Shown: positions 8,938 through 19,234 of the stretch, in pieces | Position numbering within the stretch: position 1 is the stretch's first letter | How the letters are laid out: each line of letters opens with the position of its first letter | Assembly: GCF_001423185.1 (NCBI RefSeq) | Contig: NZ_LMOB01000001.1 | Location: 2,153,889-2,217,888, forward strand | DNA from: Plantibacter sp. Leaf314 | GTDB taxonomy: Bacteria > Actinomycetota > Actinomycetes > Actinomycetales > Microbacteriaceae | DNA length: 64,000 nt | Reading direction: 5' to 3' | The notes under the pieces: generated by a model | The model's database searches: none | What the model was told of the DNA's origin: nothing | Seen by the model: only the letters and a program-made list of their open reading frames with translations | Program-made: the position numbers and the translations under genes

Positions 8938-9964
8938 GCCGAGCTTGCCCCGCCACCGGCGGTGGGGCGAGTGACTCGCCCTCGAGGAAGGGACCCTTCA
9001 CGAGTTCGTGACGGAGCTCGCCGAGCGTGCCGTCGAGGCGGCCGACGAGCGTCTCCACCCCCATGCGTCCGAGTTCCGTGGCGGGGAGCAGGGTGACGGC
9101 GAGCGCCGGATCGGCCGCCTCCGACACCTCGCGCGTCGAGCCGATGAGGACGACGGACAGCTCATCCGGGATCGAGACGCCGAGCTTGCCCAGTTCGCTC
9201 ACGAGCCCGAGGGCCGCCCGGTCGTTGAGGACGAGGATCGCCGTGACCTCGGGAGCCTCGGCCACGAGGGTCGCCGCGAGCGCGCGACCGCCGGCGGGGT
9301 CCGGGGCGCACCGGAGGGTCCGGCCGCGGAGGCCGCGCTCGTCGCAGACGGCGTGGAACGTCTCCTGCACGCGCACGACCGGCCCGTAACCGTCGAGCCC
9401 CTCGCGTTCCACCTCCTCGACGAGGACGAACTCCCGATGCCCGAGCTCTTGGAGCCGGTCGATCGACTGCTCCACCATGCCCTCGAAGTCGACGTCGACG
9501 TAGTCGAGCCCGGAGGGGTCGCGGGTGCGGCCGATGAGCGTCAGCGGGGTCCGCGCCGCCAGCAATCGGTCGACCCGGTGGTCGTAGAGGCGCACCTCCA
9601 TGAGGATCACGCCGTCGATGAGGCCGTCGGAGGTGAGTCCACGGAGGGCCTCGGGGTCGCTCGGTTCCGGCCAGAGGACCACGGTGTACCCGAGCTCGGA
9701 GGCCGCCTCGGCGGCACCGGTGAAGAAGCGGGCCGCGGTGTCCGACAGGCGGTGCTGCAGGACGGGGAAGAGCAGCGCGATCATGCGGGTACGGCGGCTC
9801 GCGAGCGCCCTGGCGACCGCGTTCCGTCGGAAGTCCAGCTCGACCATGGCCGACTCGACCCGGAGGCGGGTGGCCGGGGACACGGGCTTCGAGTCGTTGA
9901 CGACGAACGAGACGGTGGCGACGGAGACTCCGGCGAGCCGCGCGACGTCACGCATCGTTGCCAT
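8927..9964 (-). CDS. LacI family transcriptional regulator (sugar/ThuA operon)
   Basis: A 345-residue repressor. The N-terminal helix-turn-helix reads MRDVARLAGVSVATVSFVVN, followed by a hinge (RNAVARALASRRT) and a periplasmic-binding-like effector domain. The start at 9964 has GGGGA upstream and places the helix-turn-helix at the N-terminus as usual. It is transcribed away from the operon starting at 10148; two copies of TAAACCGGTTAA lie in the shared region. It probably represses that operon and itself until a sugar inducer binds; the inducer is unknown. Confidence 0.93.
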   Translation of the reverse strand: MATMRDVARLAGVSVATVSFVVNDSKPVSPATRLRVESAMVELDFRRNAVARALASRRTRMIALLFPVLQHRLSDTAARFFTGAAEAASELGYTVVLWPEPSDPEALRGLTSDGLIDGVILMEVRLYDHRVDRLLAARTPLTLIGRTRDPSGLDYVDVDFEGMVEQSIDRLQELGHREFVLVEEVEREGLDGYGPVVRVQETFHAVCDERGLRGRTLRCAPDPAGGRALAATLVAEAPEVTAILVLNDRAALGLVSELGKLGVSIPDELSVVLIGSTREVSEAADPALAVTLLPATELGRMGVETLVGRLDGTLGELRHELVKGPFLEGESLAPPPVAGQARLSG

Positions 9965-10020
9965 GGGTCCCCGCTCACGTGCTCTGGTGTCCGGCAAGTC
10001 TCTCACGGATCACGATTCGG

Positions 10021-10032
10021 TAAACCGGTTAA
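10021..10032. promoter_or_regulatory. LacI-type operator 1
   Basis: TAAACCGGTTAA, an inverted repeat around a central CG typical of LacI-family operators. It lies just upstream of a candidate -35 (TTGACG, 10041-10046; possible -10 CATGCT at 10064-10069). An identical copy lies 67 bp downstream. Confidence 0.75.
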
Positions 10033-10087
10033 ATTCATCCTTGACGGCGGGCGGAGACGCAGGCATGCTGGTTCCCGAAGCGCGCAG

Positions 10088-10099
10088 TAAACCGGTTAA
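10088..10099. promoter_or_regulatory. LacI-type operator 2
   Basis: Second exact copy of TAAACCGGTTAA, 49 bp before the ATG at 10148 and about 12 bases after the predicted transcription start. Together with operator 1 it flanks the promoter, an arrangement compatible with looping. Confidence 0.75.
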
Positions 10100-10147
10100 C
10101 TTCCGGCCGTGCGCGATCCGACCTCGACCGGCGAAGGAGCCGCGAAG

Positions 10148-11356
10148 ATGCCTGCAGCCACCACCGTCGACGACCGTCCGGCGCAGCCGCTCCGCGTCGC
10201 GATCGTCGGATACAGCTTCATGGGATCGATCCACGCCCAGGCCTGGACCACCGCCCCGCGGTTCTTCGACCTCGGCCCCGGCGTCGAACTCGTCGCCGTC
10301 AGCGGTCGGGACGCCGGAGCCGCCCATGCCTTCGCCGACCGATTCGGCATCGCCGACGTCGAGACCGACTGGCGCACCCTTCTCACCCGGGGCGACGTCG
10401 ACGTCATCGACATCTGCACGCCGGGCCACCTCCACGCCGAGATCGCGATCGCCGCGCTCGACGCCGGCATCCACGTCCTCTGCGAGAAGCCGCTCGCCAA
10501 CACACTCGAGGAGGCGGAGCGGATGGTCGCGGCCGCCGAACGCGCCGCGACCCAGGGCGTGCAGGCGATGGTCGGCTTCAGCTACCGCCGCACCCCGGCA
10601 CTCGCCTACGCGCAGCGCCTCGTCGCCGACGGCCGGCTCGGCACCATCCGCCATATCCGCGCGCAGTACCTGCAGGACTGGATCGTCGACCCCGACTTCC
10701 CCCTCGTCTGGCGGTTGGACGCCGAGCAGGCCGGCTCCGGAGCGCTCGGCGACCTGGGTGCCCACATCATCGACCTCGTGGGCTTCGTGACGGGGCAGGA
10801 GCTCACCGGGGTCAGCGCGCTCAGCTCGACCTTCGTCACCGAACGTCCGCTCCCCGACGCGTCGAGCGGCCTCAGCGCCACCGCGACCGCCGCCACCCCG
10901 CGCACCGGCACGGTCACTGTCGACGACGCGGTCGTGTTCATCGGCCGGACGGACGGCGGGGCGCTCGCGACGTTCGAAGCCACCCGCTTCGCCACCGGCC
11001 GGAAGAACGCGATGCGCCTCGAGGTGGACGGCTCCGACGGCTCGATCACGTTCGACTTCGAGCGCATGAACGAACTCGAGTTCCACGACCACACCCTCCC
11101 GGCGGAGGAGGCCGGCTTCCGGCGCATCCTCGTCACCGAGCCCGGCCACCCCTACGCGGGCGCCTGGTGGCCGGCCGGGCACGGCCTCGGCTACGAGCAC
11201 ACCTTCGTCCACGAGGTCGCCGACCTCGCCCGCGACCTCGCCGCCGGCCGGCGACCCGAGCCGGGCTTCGCCGACGGCCTCCGCGTGCAGCGCATCCTCA
11301 CCGCCGTCGCCGAGAGCGCCGCGGCGAACGCCGGCTGGGTCACGCTCGACCACTGA
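10148..11356 (+). CDS. Gfo/Idh/MocA family oxidoreductase
   Basis: NAD(P)-dependent sugar or inositol dehydrogenase family, 402 residues. The Rossmann fold begins VAIVGYSFMGSIHAQAW and the family signature CEKPLANT is near residue 115; the C-terminal half forms the substrate-binding beta-sheet (GALGDLGAHIIDL). The start has GAAGGAG eight bases upstream; an in-frame ATG at 10109 has no ribosome site and lies only 10 bp after operator 2. First gene of a LacI-controlled operon followed by a sugar ABC transporter, ThuA and a second Gfo/Idh enzyme. ThuA/ThuB-type pathways oxidise disaccharides at C3, so this could be the dehydrogenase of a keto-glycoside route; the substrate is not determined. Confidence 0.88.
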   Translation: MPAATTVDDRPAQPLRVAIVGYSFMGSIHAQAWTTAPRFFDLGPGVELVAVSGRDAGAAHAFADRFGIADVETDWRTLLTRGDVDVIDICTPGHLHAEIAIAALDAGIHVLCEKPLANTLEEAERMVAAAERAATQGVQAMVGFSYRRTPALAYAQRLVADGRLGTIRHIRAQYLQDWIVDPDFPLVWRLDAEQAGSGALGDLGAHIIDLVGFVTGQELTGVSALSSTFVTERPLPDASSGLSATATAATPRTGTVTVDDAVVFIGRTDGGALATFEATRFATGRKNAMRLEVDGSDGSITFDFERMNELEFHDHTLPAEEAGFRRILVTEPGHPYAGAWWPAGHGLGYEHTFVHEVADLARDLAAGRRPEPGFADGLRVQRILTAVAESAAANAGWVTLDH

Positions 11357-11443
11357 CCACCACCGACCGATCCGACGACCATCCACCGCACCACGATCAG
11401 CACCGCACCACGATCACCACTCACCAGGCAAAGGAGCCATGAC

Positions 11444-12703
11444 ATGCGATCCACGACCACCCGCGACACGAAGCAGCGCCTCATCCGGCGGCCGCACGTG
11501 CTCGGTTCGCTCGCGATCCTCGCGATCACCCCGTTCGCCCTCACCGCGTGCAGCGGCGGCGGTGGCGCTGCGGCCGGCGGCGACGCCGACACCCTGACGA
11601 TCCTCGACTACTACAACAACGAGCCCGACAAGACCCTCGTCGGCGAAGCCCTCGACCGCTGCGCCACGGAGCTCGACGTGAAGATCAAGCGCGAGAACGT
11701 CCCCGGCAAGGACCTCATCCAGAAGGTCCTGCAGCAGTCGTCGTCCAAGACGCTGCCGGACGTGCTCATGCTCGACAACCCGGACGTGCAGGAGATCGCG
11801 GCGACCGGCGGTCTCTCGCCGCTCAGCGACTACGACGTCGACACCTCCGGCTTCGCGAAGGGCATCCTCGACGCCGCGAGCTACGAGGGCGAGGTCTACG
11901 GCCTCGCACCGACGGTCAACACCCTTGGCCTCTTCTACAACGAGGACCTCCTCGCCGCGAAGGGCATCACCCCGCCCACCACGTGGGACGAGCTGAAGAC
12001 GGCGGCGGCCGCACTCACCGAGGGCGACACCTACGGGCTCGCGTTCAGCTCCATCGCCACCTACGAGGGCAGCTGGCAGTTCCTGCCGTTCATGTGGACC
12101 AACGGGGGCGACGAGACCGACCTCACCACGCCGGCGGTCGCCGAGGCCCTGCAGCTGCAGGTCGACCTCGTGGACTCCGGCTCCGCGTCGAAGAGCGTCA
12201 TCAACTGGTCGCAGGCCGACGTCAACGACCAGTTCATGGCCGGCAAGGCCGCGATGATGATCAACGGCCCGTGGCAGATCCCGGCACTCAGCGCCGACAC
12301 GGACCTCAAGTACGGCAGCGTCCAGGTGCCGGTGAACAAGGCCGGTCAGACACCCGTCGCCCCGCTCGGTGGCGAGGTCTGGACCGTCCCGGTGACCGGG
12401 AACAAGGACAAGCAGGCGAAGGCCGCGAAGTTCGTCGAGTGCATCTCGAGCGACGAGAACCAGCTCGCCCTCGCCGAGGCACGCTTCACCGTCCCGACGA
12501 AGACGGCCCTGGCCGAGCAGTACGTCGCCAAGGTGCCCGAGATGGCCGCGTTCACCGAGCAGGTCGCCAACGCCCGCTCGCGCACCGGTGAACTCGGTGA
12601 GGAATGGCCCGAGGCCGCGACCGAGATCTACACCGCCATCCAGCTCGCCCTGACCGGGCAGGCGACGCCTGAAGAGGCGTTCAAGCAGGCGGCCGCGGGC
12701 TGA
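11444..12703 (+). CDS. Sugar ABC transporter substrate-binding lipoprotein
   Basis: A 419-residue extracellular binding protein of the carbohydrate (CUT1) type. The signal peptide ends in a lipobox FALTAC, so the Cys is lipid-anchored to the membrane. The mature part has the two-lobe pattern: [54 protein letters not shown] and [22 protein letters not shown] lies seven bases before the ATG. The next gene, its permease, begins five bases after the stop, showing one operon. No ATPase is encoded here, which suggests a shared MsiK-like ATPase elsewhere. Confidence 0.93.
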   Translation: MRSTTTRDTKQRLIRRPHVLGSLAILAITPFALTACSGGGGAAAGGDADTLTILDYYNNEPDKTLVGEALDRCATELDVKIKRENVPGKDLIQKVLQQSSSKTLPDVLMLDNPDVQEIAATGGLSPLSDYDVDTSGFAKGILDAASYEGEVYGLAPTVNTLGLFYNEDLLAAKGITPPTTWDELKTAAAALTEGDTYGLAFSSIATYEGSWQFLPFMWTNGGDETDLTTPAVAEALQLQVDLVDSGSASKSVINWSQADVNDQFMAGKAAMMINGPWQIPALSADTDLKYGSVQVPVNKAGQTPVAPLGGEVWTVPVTGNKDKQAKAAKFVECISSDENQLALAEARFTVPTKTALAEQYVAKVPEMAAFTEQVANARSRTGELGEEWPEAATEIYTAIQLALTGQATPEEAFKQAAAG

Positions 12704-12708
12704 TCCCG

Positions 12709-13707
12709 ATGAGCAGCGGCATCGCCGGAGCCTCGCTCCAGGACCGGAAGACCGACCGACGTCCCGACGGCACCGACGGGGGTGCGCCCCTGAAGCGCAC
12801 CCCTGCCGGGGCCGCCCGCCGGCGCCGACGCGTCCGTCGGGAAGACCTCGTCAAGCTCGGCTTCGTCGCCCCGGCAGCGCTCTACATCGTGCTGTTCTTC
12901 GGCTACCCGGTCGTCAAGAACGTGACGATGAGCTTCCAGGAGTACACGACGAAGACCTTCTTCACGGGCGAGGCACCGTGGGTCGGGTTCGCGAACTACG
13001 TGACCGTGTTCAGCTCCCAGCTGTTCACCCCGGCGCTCCTCAACACGGCGCTGTTCACGGTCGGCTCCATCGCCGGTCAGTTCGTGATCGGGCTCGCCCT
13101 CGCGGTGTTCTTCAAGCGACGCTTCCCCCTGAGCTCGTTCCTCCGGGCGATGCTGCTGCTCCCCTGGCTCCTCCCCCTGATCGTGTCGAGCGCCACCTGG
13201 CGGTCGATCCTCGATCAGGACAGCGGTGTCCTGAACACCGCCCTCGGCACCATCGGCCTCGGCGGAGTCCCGTGGTTGACCAGTCCTTCGGTCGCCCTGT
13301 TCGCGGTCGTCCTCGTGAACATCTGGATCGGCATCCCGTTCAACGTCACGATCCTCTACGGAGGCCTGCAGGACATCCCCGACGAACTGTACGAGGCGGG
13401 CGCGCTCGACGGCGCGACGGGGTGGAAGGCCTTCCGCCACATCACGTGGCCGAACCTCCGCCCGGTGGTGAGTGTGGTGCTCGTGCTCGGCGTCGTCTAC
13501 ACGATCAAGGTGCTGGACATCATCCTCGGCCTGACGAACGGCGGCCCGGCGAACGCCACCCAGACCCTGTCCGTGCGCTCGTACCAGGAGTCGTTCGTGA
13601 ACTTCGAGTTCGGCGTCGGCGCCGCGTTCAGCAACATCCTGATCGTCATCTCGCTCCTCTTCGCGATCGTCTACCTCCGCGTCAACCGACGCGCGGTCGA
13701 CGAGTAA
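12709..13707 (+). CDS. Sugar ABC transporter permease, MalF/UgpA type
   Basis: A 332-residue inner-membrane subunit with six predicted helices after a basic N-terminal tail (~1-45). First helix: [20 protein letters not shown]. The EAA loop that contacts the ATPase reads [20 protein letters not shown]. It pairs with the permease at 13723 and receives sugar from the lipoprotein encoded immediately upstream. Confidence 0.94.
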   Translation: MSSGIAGASLQDRKTDRRPDGTDGGAPLKRTPAGAARRRRRVRREDLVKLGFVAPAALYIVLFFGYPVVKNVTMSFQEYTTKTFFTGEAPWVGFANYVTVFSSQLFTPALLNTALFTVGSIAGQFVIGLALAVFFKRRFPLSSFLRAMLLLPWLLPLIVSSATWRSILDQDSGVLNTALGTIGLGGVPWLTSPSVALFAVVLVNIWIGIPFNVTILYGGLQDIPDELYEAGALDGATGWKAFRHITWPNLRPVVSVVLVLGVVYTIKVLDIILGLTNGGPANATQTLSVRSYQESFVNFEFGVGAAFSNILIVISLLFAIVYLRVNRRAVDE

Positions 13708-13722
13708 GGACACCGACCCCTC

Positions 13723-14604
13723 ATGACCACGACCAGCATCGTGACCGGCGGCCGACAGACCCGTCGCTTCGCCCCGGTCGGCCCGTCGCGTCGCCGCGGC
13801 GACCGACGACGCCTCGGCTCCACCGTCCTCGGCGTCCTCATCCTCGCGATCATGCTCTTCCCCGTCTACTGGATGGTGAACGCGTCGCTCCAGCCGTCGG
13901 GCAACACCCTCACCGGCGACTTCTTCCCCGTGAACCCGAGCTTCGCCGGGTACGAGAAGGCGATCGCCGACCAGGGCGGGCACCTCGTGACGAGCCTCGT
14001 CATCTCGCTCGGGACCGTCGTGCTGACCCTCGCGATCGCCGCACCCGCGGCCTACGCGCTCGCCCAGTTCCGGTTCCGGTGGATCAGCATCGCCCTGCTC
14101 GTGATCCTCATCGCGCAGATGATCCCCGGCATCGTGATCGCCAACGCCCTCTACTCCGCCTACAACGACCTCGGCCTGCTCAACTCGATCCCCGGGCTGA
14201 TCCTCGCCGACGCGTCGCACGCCATCCCGTTCGCGATCCTCATCCTGCGGGCGTCGATGCAGACCATCCCGCCCTCGATCGTCGAGGCGGCACGGGTCGA
14301 CGGCGCCGGGCTCGTGCGGGCGTTCGTCTCGATCGTCCTGCCCGTGAGCCGCAACGTGCTCATCACCGCCGGACTGTTCGCGTTCCTGTTCTCCTGGAGC
14401 GACTTCCTGTTCGCGCTGACCCTGACGACGACCGAGGACGTGCGCCCCGTGACCCTCGGGATCTACCAGTACCTCGGCTCGCAGGTGTCGAACTGGAGCG
14501 CCGTCATGGCGACCGCGGTCCTCTCGTCCCTGCCCGCCATCATCCTGCTCGTCATCGCCCAGCGCTTCATCGCCGCCGGGGCGACGGGCGGCGCCGTCAA
14601 ATGA
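13723..14604 (+). CDS. Sugar ABC transporter permease, MalG/UgpE type
   Basis: A 293-residue inner-membrane subunit, partner of the upstream permease. It has six predicted helices ([20 protein letters not shown] first) and an EAA loop [20 protein letters not shown]. It starts 15 bases after the previous stop. The coding sequence ends in AAATGA; a spare ATG overlaps the stop, but the next gene has a better start at 14664. Confidence 0.94.
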   Translation: MTTTSIVTGGRQTRRFAPVGPSRRRGDRRRLGSTVLGVLILAIMLFPVYWMVNASLQPSGNTLTGDFFPVNPSFAGYEKAIADQGGHLVTSLVISLGTVVLTLAIAAPAAYALAQFRFRWISIALLVILIAQMIPGIVIANALYSAYNDLGLLNSIPGLILADASHAIPFAILILRASMQTIPPSIVEAARVDGAGLVRAFVSIVLPVSRNVLITAGLFAFLFSWSDFLFALTLTTTEDVRPVTLGIYQYLGSQVSNWSAVMATAVLSSLPAIILLVIAQRFIAAGATGGAVK

Positions 14605-14663
14605 CCGACCAGCACGCAGACACCCTCTCCGACCACGCAACGCATCCTCGAAGGAGCACCACC

Positions 14664-15443
14664 ATGTCCGACAGCACCACCCCCGTCCGCGTCCTCGTCT
14701 GGGGCGAGAACCGTCACGAACAGATCGAGGAGAAGGTCCGCGCGATCTACCCCGACGGCATGCACACCACCATCAAGGAGGGCATCGAGGAGCACCTCGG
14801 CGCCGACGCGGTCGTCACCACCACGACGCTCGACGAGCCGGAGCACGGCCTGACCGAGGAGGTGCTCGCCGCGACCGACGTGCTCGTGTGGTGGGGTCAC
14901 GCCGCGCACGACGAGGTCGCCGACGAGGTCGTCGAACGGGTCCACCAGCACGTCCTCGCCGGCATGGGCCTGCTCGTGCTGCACTCGGGCCACTGGTCGA
15001 AGATCTTCGGCAAGCTCATGGGCACCACCTGCACGCTGCGGTGGCGGTCTGAGGAGGACCGGGAGATCGTGTGGACGGTCGATCCGACCCACCCCATCGC
15101 CCAGGGTGTCCCCCACCCGTTCATCATCCCCGCGCAGGAGATGTACGGCGAGTTCTTCGACGTCCCGGCGCCGGACGAGCTGATCTTCCTCTCGACGTTC
15201 ACGGGCGGCGAGGTGTTCCGCTCCGGCATGACCTACAAGCGCGGCTTCGGCAAGATCTTCTTCTTCTCCCCCGGCGACCAGGACTACCCCGTCTACCACC
15301 ACGAGCACGTCCGACGCGTCCTCGCGAACGGCGTCCGGTGGGCGCACACGCTGCGGCCTGAGCGCGCGGTGCCGGTCCTCCTGCGGTACGAGACCGAGGA
15401 CTTCTACAACGGTCGCGGCTACGAGGGAGCGCTCGAACGATGA
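14664..15443 (+). CDS. ThuA domain protein
   Basis: A 259-residue protein of the ThuA (trehalose utilisation A) family, a class I glutamine amidotransferase-like fold. Seen: [13 protein letters not shown] at the N-terminus, [36 protein letters not shown]-like strand [19 protein letters not shown], and [16 protein letters not shown]. The ATG at 14664 has AAGGAG seven bases upstream. ThuA works with a Gfo/Idh dehydrogenase (ThuB) in rhizobial disaccharide catabolism; two such dehydrogenases flank it here. Its stop overlaps the next start (ATGA). The exact reaction is not established from this sequence. Confidence 0.88.
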   Translation: MSDSTTPVRVLVWGENRHEQIEEKVRAIYPDGMHTTIKEGIEEHLGADAVVTTTTLDEPEHGLTEEVLAATDVLVWWGHAAHDEVADEVVERVHQHVLAGMGLLVLHSGHWSKIFGKLMGTTCTLRWRSEEDREIVWTVDPTHPIAQGVPHPFIIPAQEMYGEFFDVPAPDELIFLSTFTGGEVFRSGMTYKRGFGKIFFFSPGDQDYPVYHHEHVRRVLANGVRWAHTLRPERAVPVLLRYETEDFYNGRGYEGALER

Positions 15444-16579
15444 GTGCGCCTGTCGACGGTGGCTTCGCGGTGCTCGCCGACGCGGCGGCCCCGGTGCGGC
15501 TCGTCCTCGTGGGCGCGGGCGGCATGGGCCGGGCCTGGCTCCGGACGATCCTCGCGAACCCCGACACGGAGCTCGTCGGCGTCGTCGACCTCGACACGGC
15601 CCTCGCCGAGTCGGCCGTCGCCGAGGCCGGGCTGCAGGTGGGTCCTGACGGTGTCGTCGTCGGGACCAGCGTGTCGGTCGTCGCCGAGGCCACCGGGGCG
15701 CACGCGGTCGTGAACGTGACCGTGCCCGCCGCGCACCATCCGGTGAACACCGAGGCGCTCTTCGCCGGGCTGCCCGTGCTGTGCGAGAAGCCGATCGCGC
15801 CCACGGTGGCGCAGGCCCTCTCCCTGGCCGCCACGGCGGAGGCGAGCGGACAGCTGCTGATGACGAGTCAGTCGCGCCGCTACTACGCGTCGATCGCCGC
15901 GTTCCGGGAGCAGGTCGCCTCGCTCGGCCGCCTGGGCTCGGCGACCACCGAGTTCTTCAAGGCGCCGCACTTCGGCGGGTTCCGCGAGGAGATGCCGCAC
16001 GTGCTGCTCGTCGACATGGCCATCCATGCCTTCGACGCCGCCCGCTACGTCCTCGGAAGCGACCCGATCGCCGTGTACTGCGAGGAGTTCAACCCCGCCT
16101 GGAGCTGGTTCTCGGCCGATGCCGCCGCCACCGCGGTCTTCGAGTTCGCAGACGGTGTCCGATACACCTACAGCGGCAGCTGGTGCGCCGACGGCGTGGA
16201 GACGTCGTGGAACGGCAGCTGGCGCGTCAACGGTGAACACGGCACCGCGGTCTGGGACGGCGACTCCGCGCCCCGGCGGCAGCTCGCGCCGACGGACGGG
16301 GTGGCCGCCGAGGTCGAGACCGCGACGCTCGAGGCCGACGTGCCGGAGGAGATCGCCGGTTCGCTCGTCGAGTTCGTCGATGCGATCCGGACGGGACGGG
16401 TCCCCTCGGGCGAGGTCCACGCGAACGTCCTGAGCCTCGCGATGGTCGAGGCCGCCGTACGGTCCGCGGAGACCGGCGCGCGGGTGTCCATCGCGGACGT
16501 GCTCGCCCAGGCGCACGCGCAGGCGCTCGAGGCCGAACCGCGCGACGACGTCCGAGCGGCGCTCGTCCCCACCAGCTGA
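15440..16579 (+). CDS. Gfo/Idh/MocA family oxidoreductase
   Basis: A 379-residue NAD(P)-dependent dehydrogenase family member: Rossmann motif [14 protein letters not shown], signature CEKPIAPT and later [17 protein letters not shown]. Translationally coupled to ThuA by an ATGA overlap and last gene of the operon; a long hairpin begins at its stop codon. It shares the family but not close sequence with the enzyme at 10148, so the two probably catalyse different steps. Confidence 0.88.
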   Translation: MSAPVDGGFAVLADAAAPVRLVLVGAGGMGRAWLRTILANPDTELVGVVDLDTALAESAVAEAGLQVGPDGVVVGTSVSVVAEATGAHAVVNVTVPAAHHPVNTEALFAGLPVLCEKPIAPTVAQALSLAATAEASGQLLMTSQSRRYYASIAAFREQVASLGRLGSATTEFFKAPHFGGFREEMPHVLLVDMAIHAFDAARYVLGSDPIAVYCEEFNPAWSWFSADAAATAVFEFADGVRYTYSGSWCADGVETSWNGSWRVNGEHGTAVWDGDSAPRRQLAPTDGVAAEVETATLEADVPEEIAGSLVEFVDAIRTGRVPSGEVHANVLSLAMVEAAVRSAETGARVSIADVLAQAHAQALEAEPRDDVRAALVPTS

Positions 16580-16632
16580 GCTGGGGCGGATCGTCGTCGT
16601 CGCGTGCTGCGGACGACGATCCGCCTCAGCTC
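16578..16632. terminator. Long hairpin, bidirectional terminator
   Basis: Arms 16578-16598 (GAGCTGGGGCGGATCGTCG...) and 16612-16632 are complementary over 21 bp with one G-T pair; the loop is 13 bases. The left arm includes the stop codon of the upstream gene and the right arm the stop codon of the convergent gene. Confidence 0.8.
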
Positions 16633-17407
16633 ACCACGTACCGTCGTCGAGGTTGCGGGTCACGCTCAGGCTGAAGGCCCGCCAGAGGCCGGAGTGACCC
16701 GGCGTCCGCGCGGCCCTGCTCGGCCACCCCGCGAAGCGCGCGACCCGGACGAAGCCGGCCTCGTGCCACACCGGGTCGGTCTTGCGGAAGCGATTCGGCT
16801 GCCAGACGACCGGGCGCTCCGGCAGGTTGCCCGAGGCCGGCGCACGCTTCGCCCGGAGCCCGGACAGGATCTCCGGCTCGGGCACGTGCTCGCCCACCCA
16901 GTCGAGCACGTCGAGCTCTGGCGAGTCGCCGTACCGGGACCGGTGGATGCCGACCACCCGGAACAGCGCCGTCCGTCCGTTCGGTGCGGTGAACGCGAGG
17001 ACGTCGCCCGGTGTCAGGTCGTCCTCCACATGGCGCCACGATCGGCGGAGGCGTTTCGGCGCGGGCTGCGGGCCGAGGAGCTGCTCGCGCAGGCGCTGGA
17101 GCGCGGCGGTGCGGCGGGTGAGTTCGGTCCGGCCCGCCTCCGCCCACAGCTCCAGGTCGGCGCCACGATCGATCGCCGCGATCGCCCGCGCCCGCACCTC
17201 GGGATCGAGTCGCCCCACCTCGCTCTGCGCCGCCGCGAGCGGGATCCACAGCTCGCCGTCGTCGCGCTCCACCAGATGGGCGAAGGAGGCGATGGTCCGT
17301 CGCGTCGCCTCGTCGTCGGGCACCCGGTCCTGCACGAACTCGCGGTACTCCGTGCGGATGTCCGACGCCGTGTCGTTCGAGAAGATCGCCGTACCCCATG
17401 CGCCCAT
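16631..17407 (-). CDS. DUF4259-like protein
   Basis: A 258-residue cytoplasmic protein of unknown function. The N-terminus MGAWGTAIFSNDTASDI is characteristic of DUF4259-type proteins; the helical first half (~1-115) contains LWIPLAAAQSEVGRL, and the second half (~125-250) is a beta-rich segment with LTPGDVLAFTAPNGRTALFRV. No signal peptide, membrane segment or catalytic motif is visible. Monocistronic, divergent from pepA with 87 bp between starts, and convergent with the ThuA operon across a long hairpin. I cannot assign a function. Confidence 0.75.
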   Translation of the reverse strand: MGAWGTAIFSNDTASDIRTEYREFVQDRVPDDEATRRTIASFAHLVERDDGELWIPLAAAQSEVGRLDPEVRARAIAAIDRGADLELWAEAGRTELTRRTAALQRLREQLLGPQPAPKRLRRSWRHVEDDLTPGDVLAFTAPNGRTALFRVVGIHRSRYGDSPELDVLDWVGEHVPEPEILSGLRAKRAPASGNLPERPVVWQPNRFRKTDPVWHEAGFVRVARFAGWPSRAARTPGHSGLWRAFSLSVTRNLDDGTW

Positions 17408-17494
17408 CCCGGCATCCTCGCAGACCACGCCCATCCGCGGCCAGGTCGGGCCCATACGATGGACGGAGCCCGACTCCGAGACGAAGGACGCTGC

Positions 17495-19039
17495 ATGCCA
17501 TCCCGCCCCACCAAGTTGATCCCGCCGACCTTCTCCCGCACGCCGTCGCTCGACGCCGAGACGGTCGAGTTGGAGGTGGCGATCGACTTCCCCGAGGGCG
17601 TCGAAGCCATCGGTCTCGCCGTCGCCCCCGCGCTCGACGGCGTACACGACGAGATCCCCGCGGCCCTCGGCCTCGACCGGGCGGCCCTGACCCGCGCCGG
17701 CTTCACCGGCGAGCTCGGCCAGACGCTCGTGATCCCCAGCCAGGACGCACCGACGTTCATCGCGGTCGGTGTCGGCGCCCCCGCGAAGCGCACCGCCGCC
17801 GCACTCCGCGACGTCGCCGCCGCCTTCGCCCGCGCCGCCTCCTCCTTCGCGACCATCGGCCTCGACGTCGCGCACGCGTTCAACCTCGACGCCGCATCGG
17901 CCGGACAGCTCGTCGTGGAGGGCGCCCTGCTCGCCCGCTACCGCTACACCGAGCTCAAGCGCGAGGCGAAGCGCACGCCGCTCGTCGCTCTCCACCTCGT
18001 CGCGGCCGGCGACGACCTCGCGGACACCGCGACCGGCGCCCACCGCGGCGAGGTCCTCGCCCGCTCGGCGAACCTGGCCCGCGATCTCGCGAACACCCCG
18101 CCCGGTCACCTCACGGCGACGGACCTCGCCGAGGTCGCGCAGCTCCTCGGCGCCGCCAACGGCTTCGACGTGGAAGTCTTCGACAAGGACGCGCTCATCG
18201 AGCTCGGCCTCGGTGGTCTGCTCGGCGTCAACGCCGGCAGCCTCGAAGAGCCCCGCTTGATCAAGCTGCGGTACACGCCGAAGGACGCCGACGGGTCGCC
18301 CGTCGAACCGGCCGGGCACCTCGCGCTCGTCGGCAAGGGCATCATGTACGACTCGGGCGGCATCTCGCTCAAGCCCTCCGACCCGTCGCACGCCGCGATG
18401 AAGATGGACATGGCGGGTGCCGGCGCGATCCTCTCCGCCATGACCGCGCTGGACGAGTTGCACTGCGCGAGCAGCGTCACGGCGTTCCTCATGTGCACGG
18501 ACAACATGCCCTCCGGCTCGGCGACGATGCTCGGCGACGTGCTGACGTTCCGCAACGGCACGACCGTCGAGATCAAGAACACGGACGCCGAGGGTCGCCT
18601 CGTCCTCGCCGACGGCCTGAGCCTGGCGGTCGAGGAGGGCCCCGACGCGATCGTCGACATCGCGACGCTGACGGGCGCCGCGATCATGGCGCTCGGCACG
18701 AAGACCGCCGCGGTGCACGGGACCGAGCAGGGCATCGTCGACCGGACGCTCGCTTCGGCGAAGGCCACTGACGAGCAGCTGTGGCAGCTGCCCCTCGAGC
18801 GCAGCTATCGGAAGCAGCTCGACTCCGACGTCGCCGACCTCGCCAACATCGGTGGTCGCTACGCCGGTTCGACGCTCGCCGCGCTGTTCCTCGCCGAGTT
18901 CGTCGGCGATGTGCCGTGGGCGCACCTCGACATCGCCGGAACCATGCTCGTGGAGTCCGACGAGTCGTGGCGTTCGAAGGGCGCGACCGGCTACGGCACG
19001 CGTCTCCTCGTCGACCTGGCGCTGAACTTCAGCGCCTGA
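17495..19039 (+). CDS. pepA: Leucyl aminopeptidase, M17
   Basis: Cytosolic metallo-aminopeptidase, 514 residues, that removes N-terminal residues from peptides. The M17 catalytic C-terminal domain shows the metal-binding Lys and Asp in LVGKGIMYDSGG, KMDMAGAGAI, and the signature NTDAEGRLVLADGL. The N-terminal macro-like domain spans ~1-180. The start at 17495 follows GAAGGA; the frame is open far upstream but overlaps the divergent gene. A hairpin at 19057-19087 follows the stop. Confidence 0.95.
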   Translation: MPSRPTKLIPPTFSRTPSLDAETVELEVAIDFPEGVEAIGLAVAPALDGVHDEIPAALGLDRAALTRAGFTGELGQTLVIPSQDAPTFIAVGVGAPAKRTAAALRDVAAAFARAASSFATIGLDVAHAFNLDAASAGQLVVEGALLARYRYTELKREAKRTPLVALHLVAAGDDLADTATGAHRGEVLARSANLARDLANTPPGHLTATDLAEVAQLLGAANGFDVEVFDKDALIELGLGGLLGVNAGSLEEPRLIKLRYTPKDADGSPVEPAGHLALVGKGIMYDSGGISLKPSDPSHAAMKMDMAGAGAILSAMTALDELHCASSVTAFLMCTDNMPSGSATMLGDVLTFRNGTTVEIKNTDAEGRLVLADGLSLAVEEGPDAIVDIATLTGAAIMALGTKTAAVHGTEQGIVDRTLASAKATDEQLWQLPLERSYRKQLDSDVADLANIGGRYAGSTLAALFLAEFVGDVPWAHLDIAGTMLVESDESWRSKGATGYGTRLLVDLALNFSA

Positions 19040-19056
19040 GCCGAGGCCGGCCGGTC

Positions 19057-19087
19057 GGTCCCTGAGCTCGTCGAGGGCTCAGGGACC
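19057..19087 (+). terminator. Hairpin downstream of pepA, made from the cctgag repeat
   Basis: GGTCCCTGAGC (19057-19067) pairs perfectly with GCTCAGGGACC (19077-19087) over 11 bp with a 9-base loop. The arms are the same sequence as the ggtccctgag repeat unit, here present in inverted orientation. No U-tract follows. Confidence 0.6.
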
Positions 19088-19106
19088 CGCCGACCCCACC
19101 TGCAAC

Positions 19107-19173
19107 GCGGTCCCTGACCGCTTCCACCCCGGTCCCTGAGCTTCCACCCCGGTCCCTGAGCTTGTCGAAGGGC
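19107..19173. repeat. Degenerate ggtccctga/cttgtcgaaggg repeats
   Basis: Three ggtccctga units spaced about 20-40 bp apart, separated by cttccacccc, end in a full cctgagcttgtcgaaggg copy. Same family as 3671-3800 and 52687-52750, again between genes on the same strand. Confidence 0.7.
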
Positions 19174-19234
19174 CCGCGTTGCCGTTCCGGCAAGAAACCA
19201 CCGCCTGACGCCCGGCGCAGGGCAGGCTGGGCGG

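Noticed and set aside
12978..14663. Long + strand open frame leading into the ThuA gene
   Set aside because: It overlaps both permease genes in another frame and is Arg/Pro-rich; the ThuA gene has a good start at 14664.
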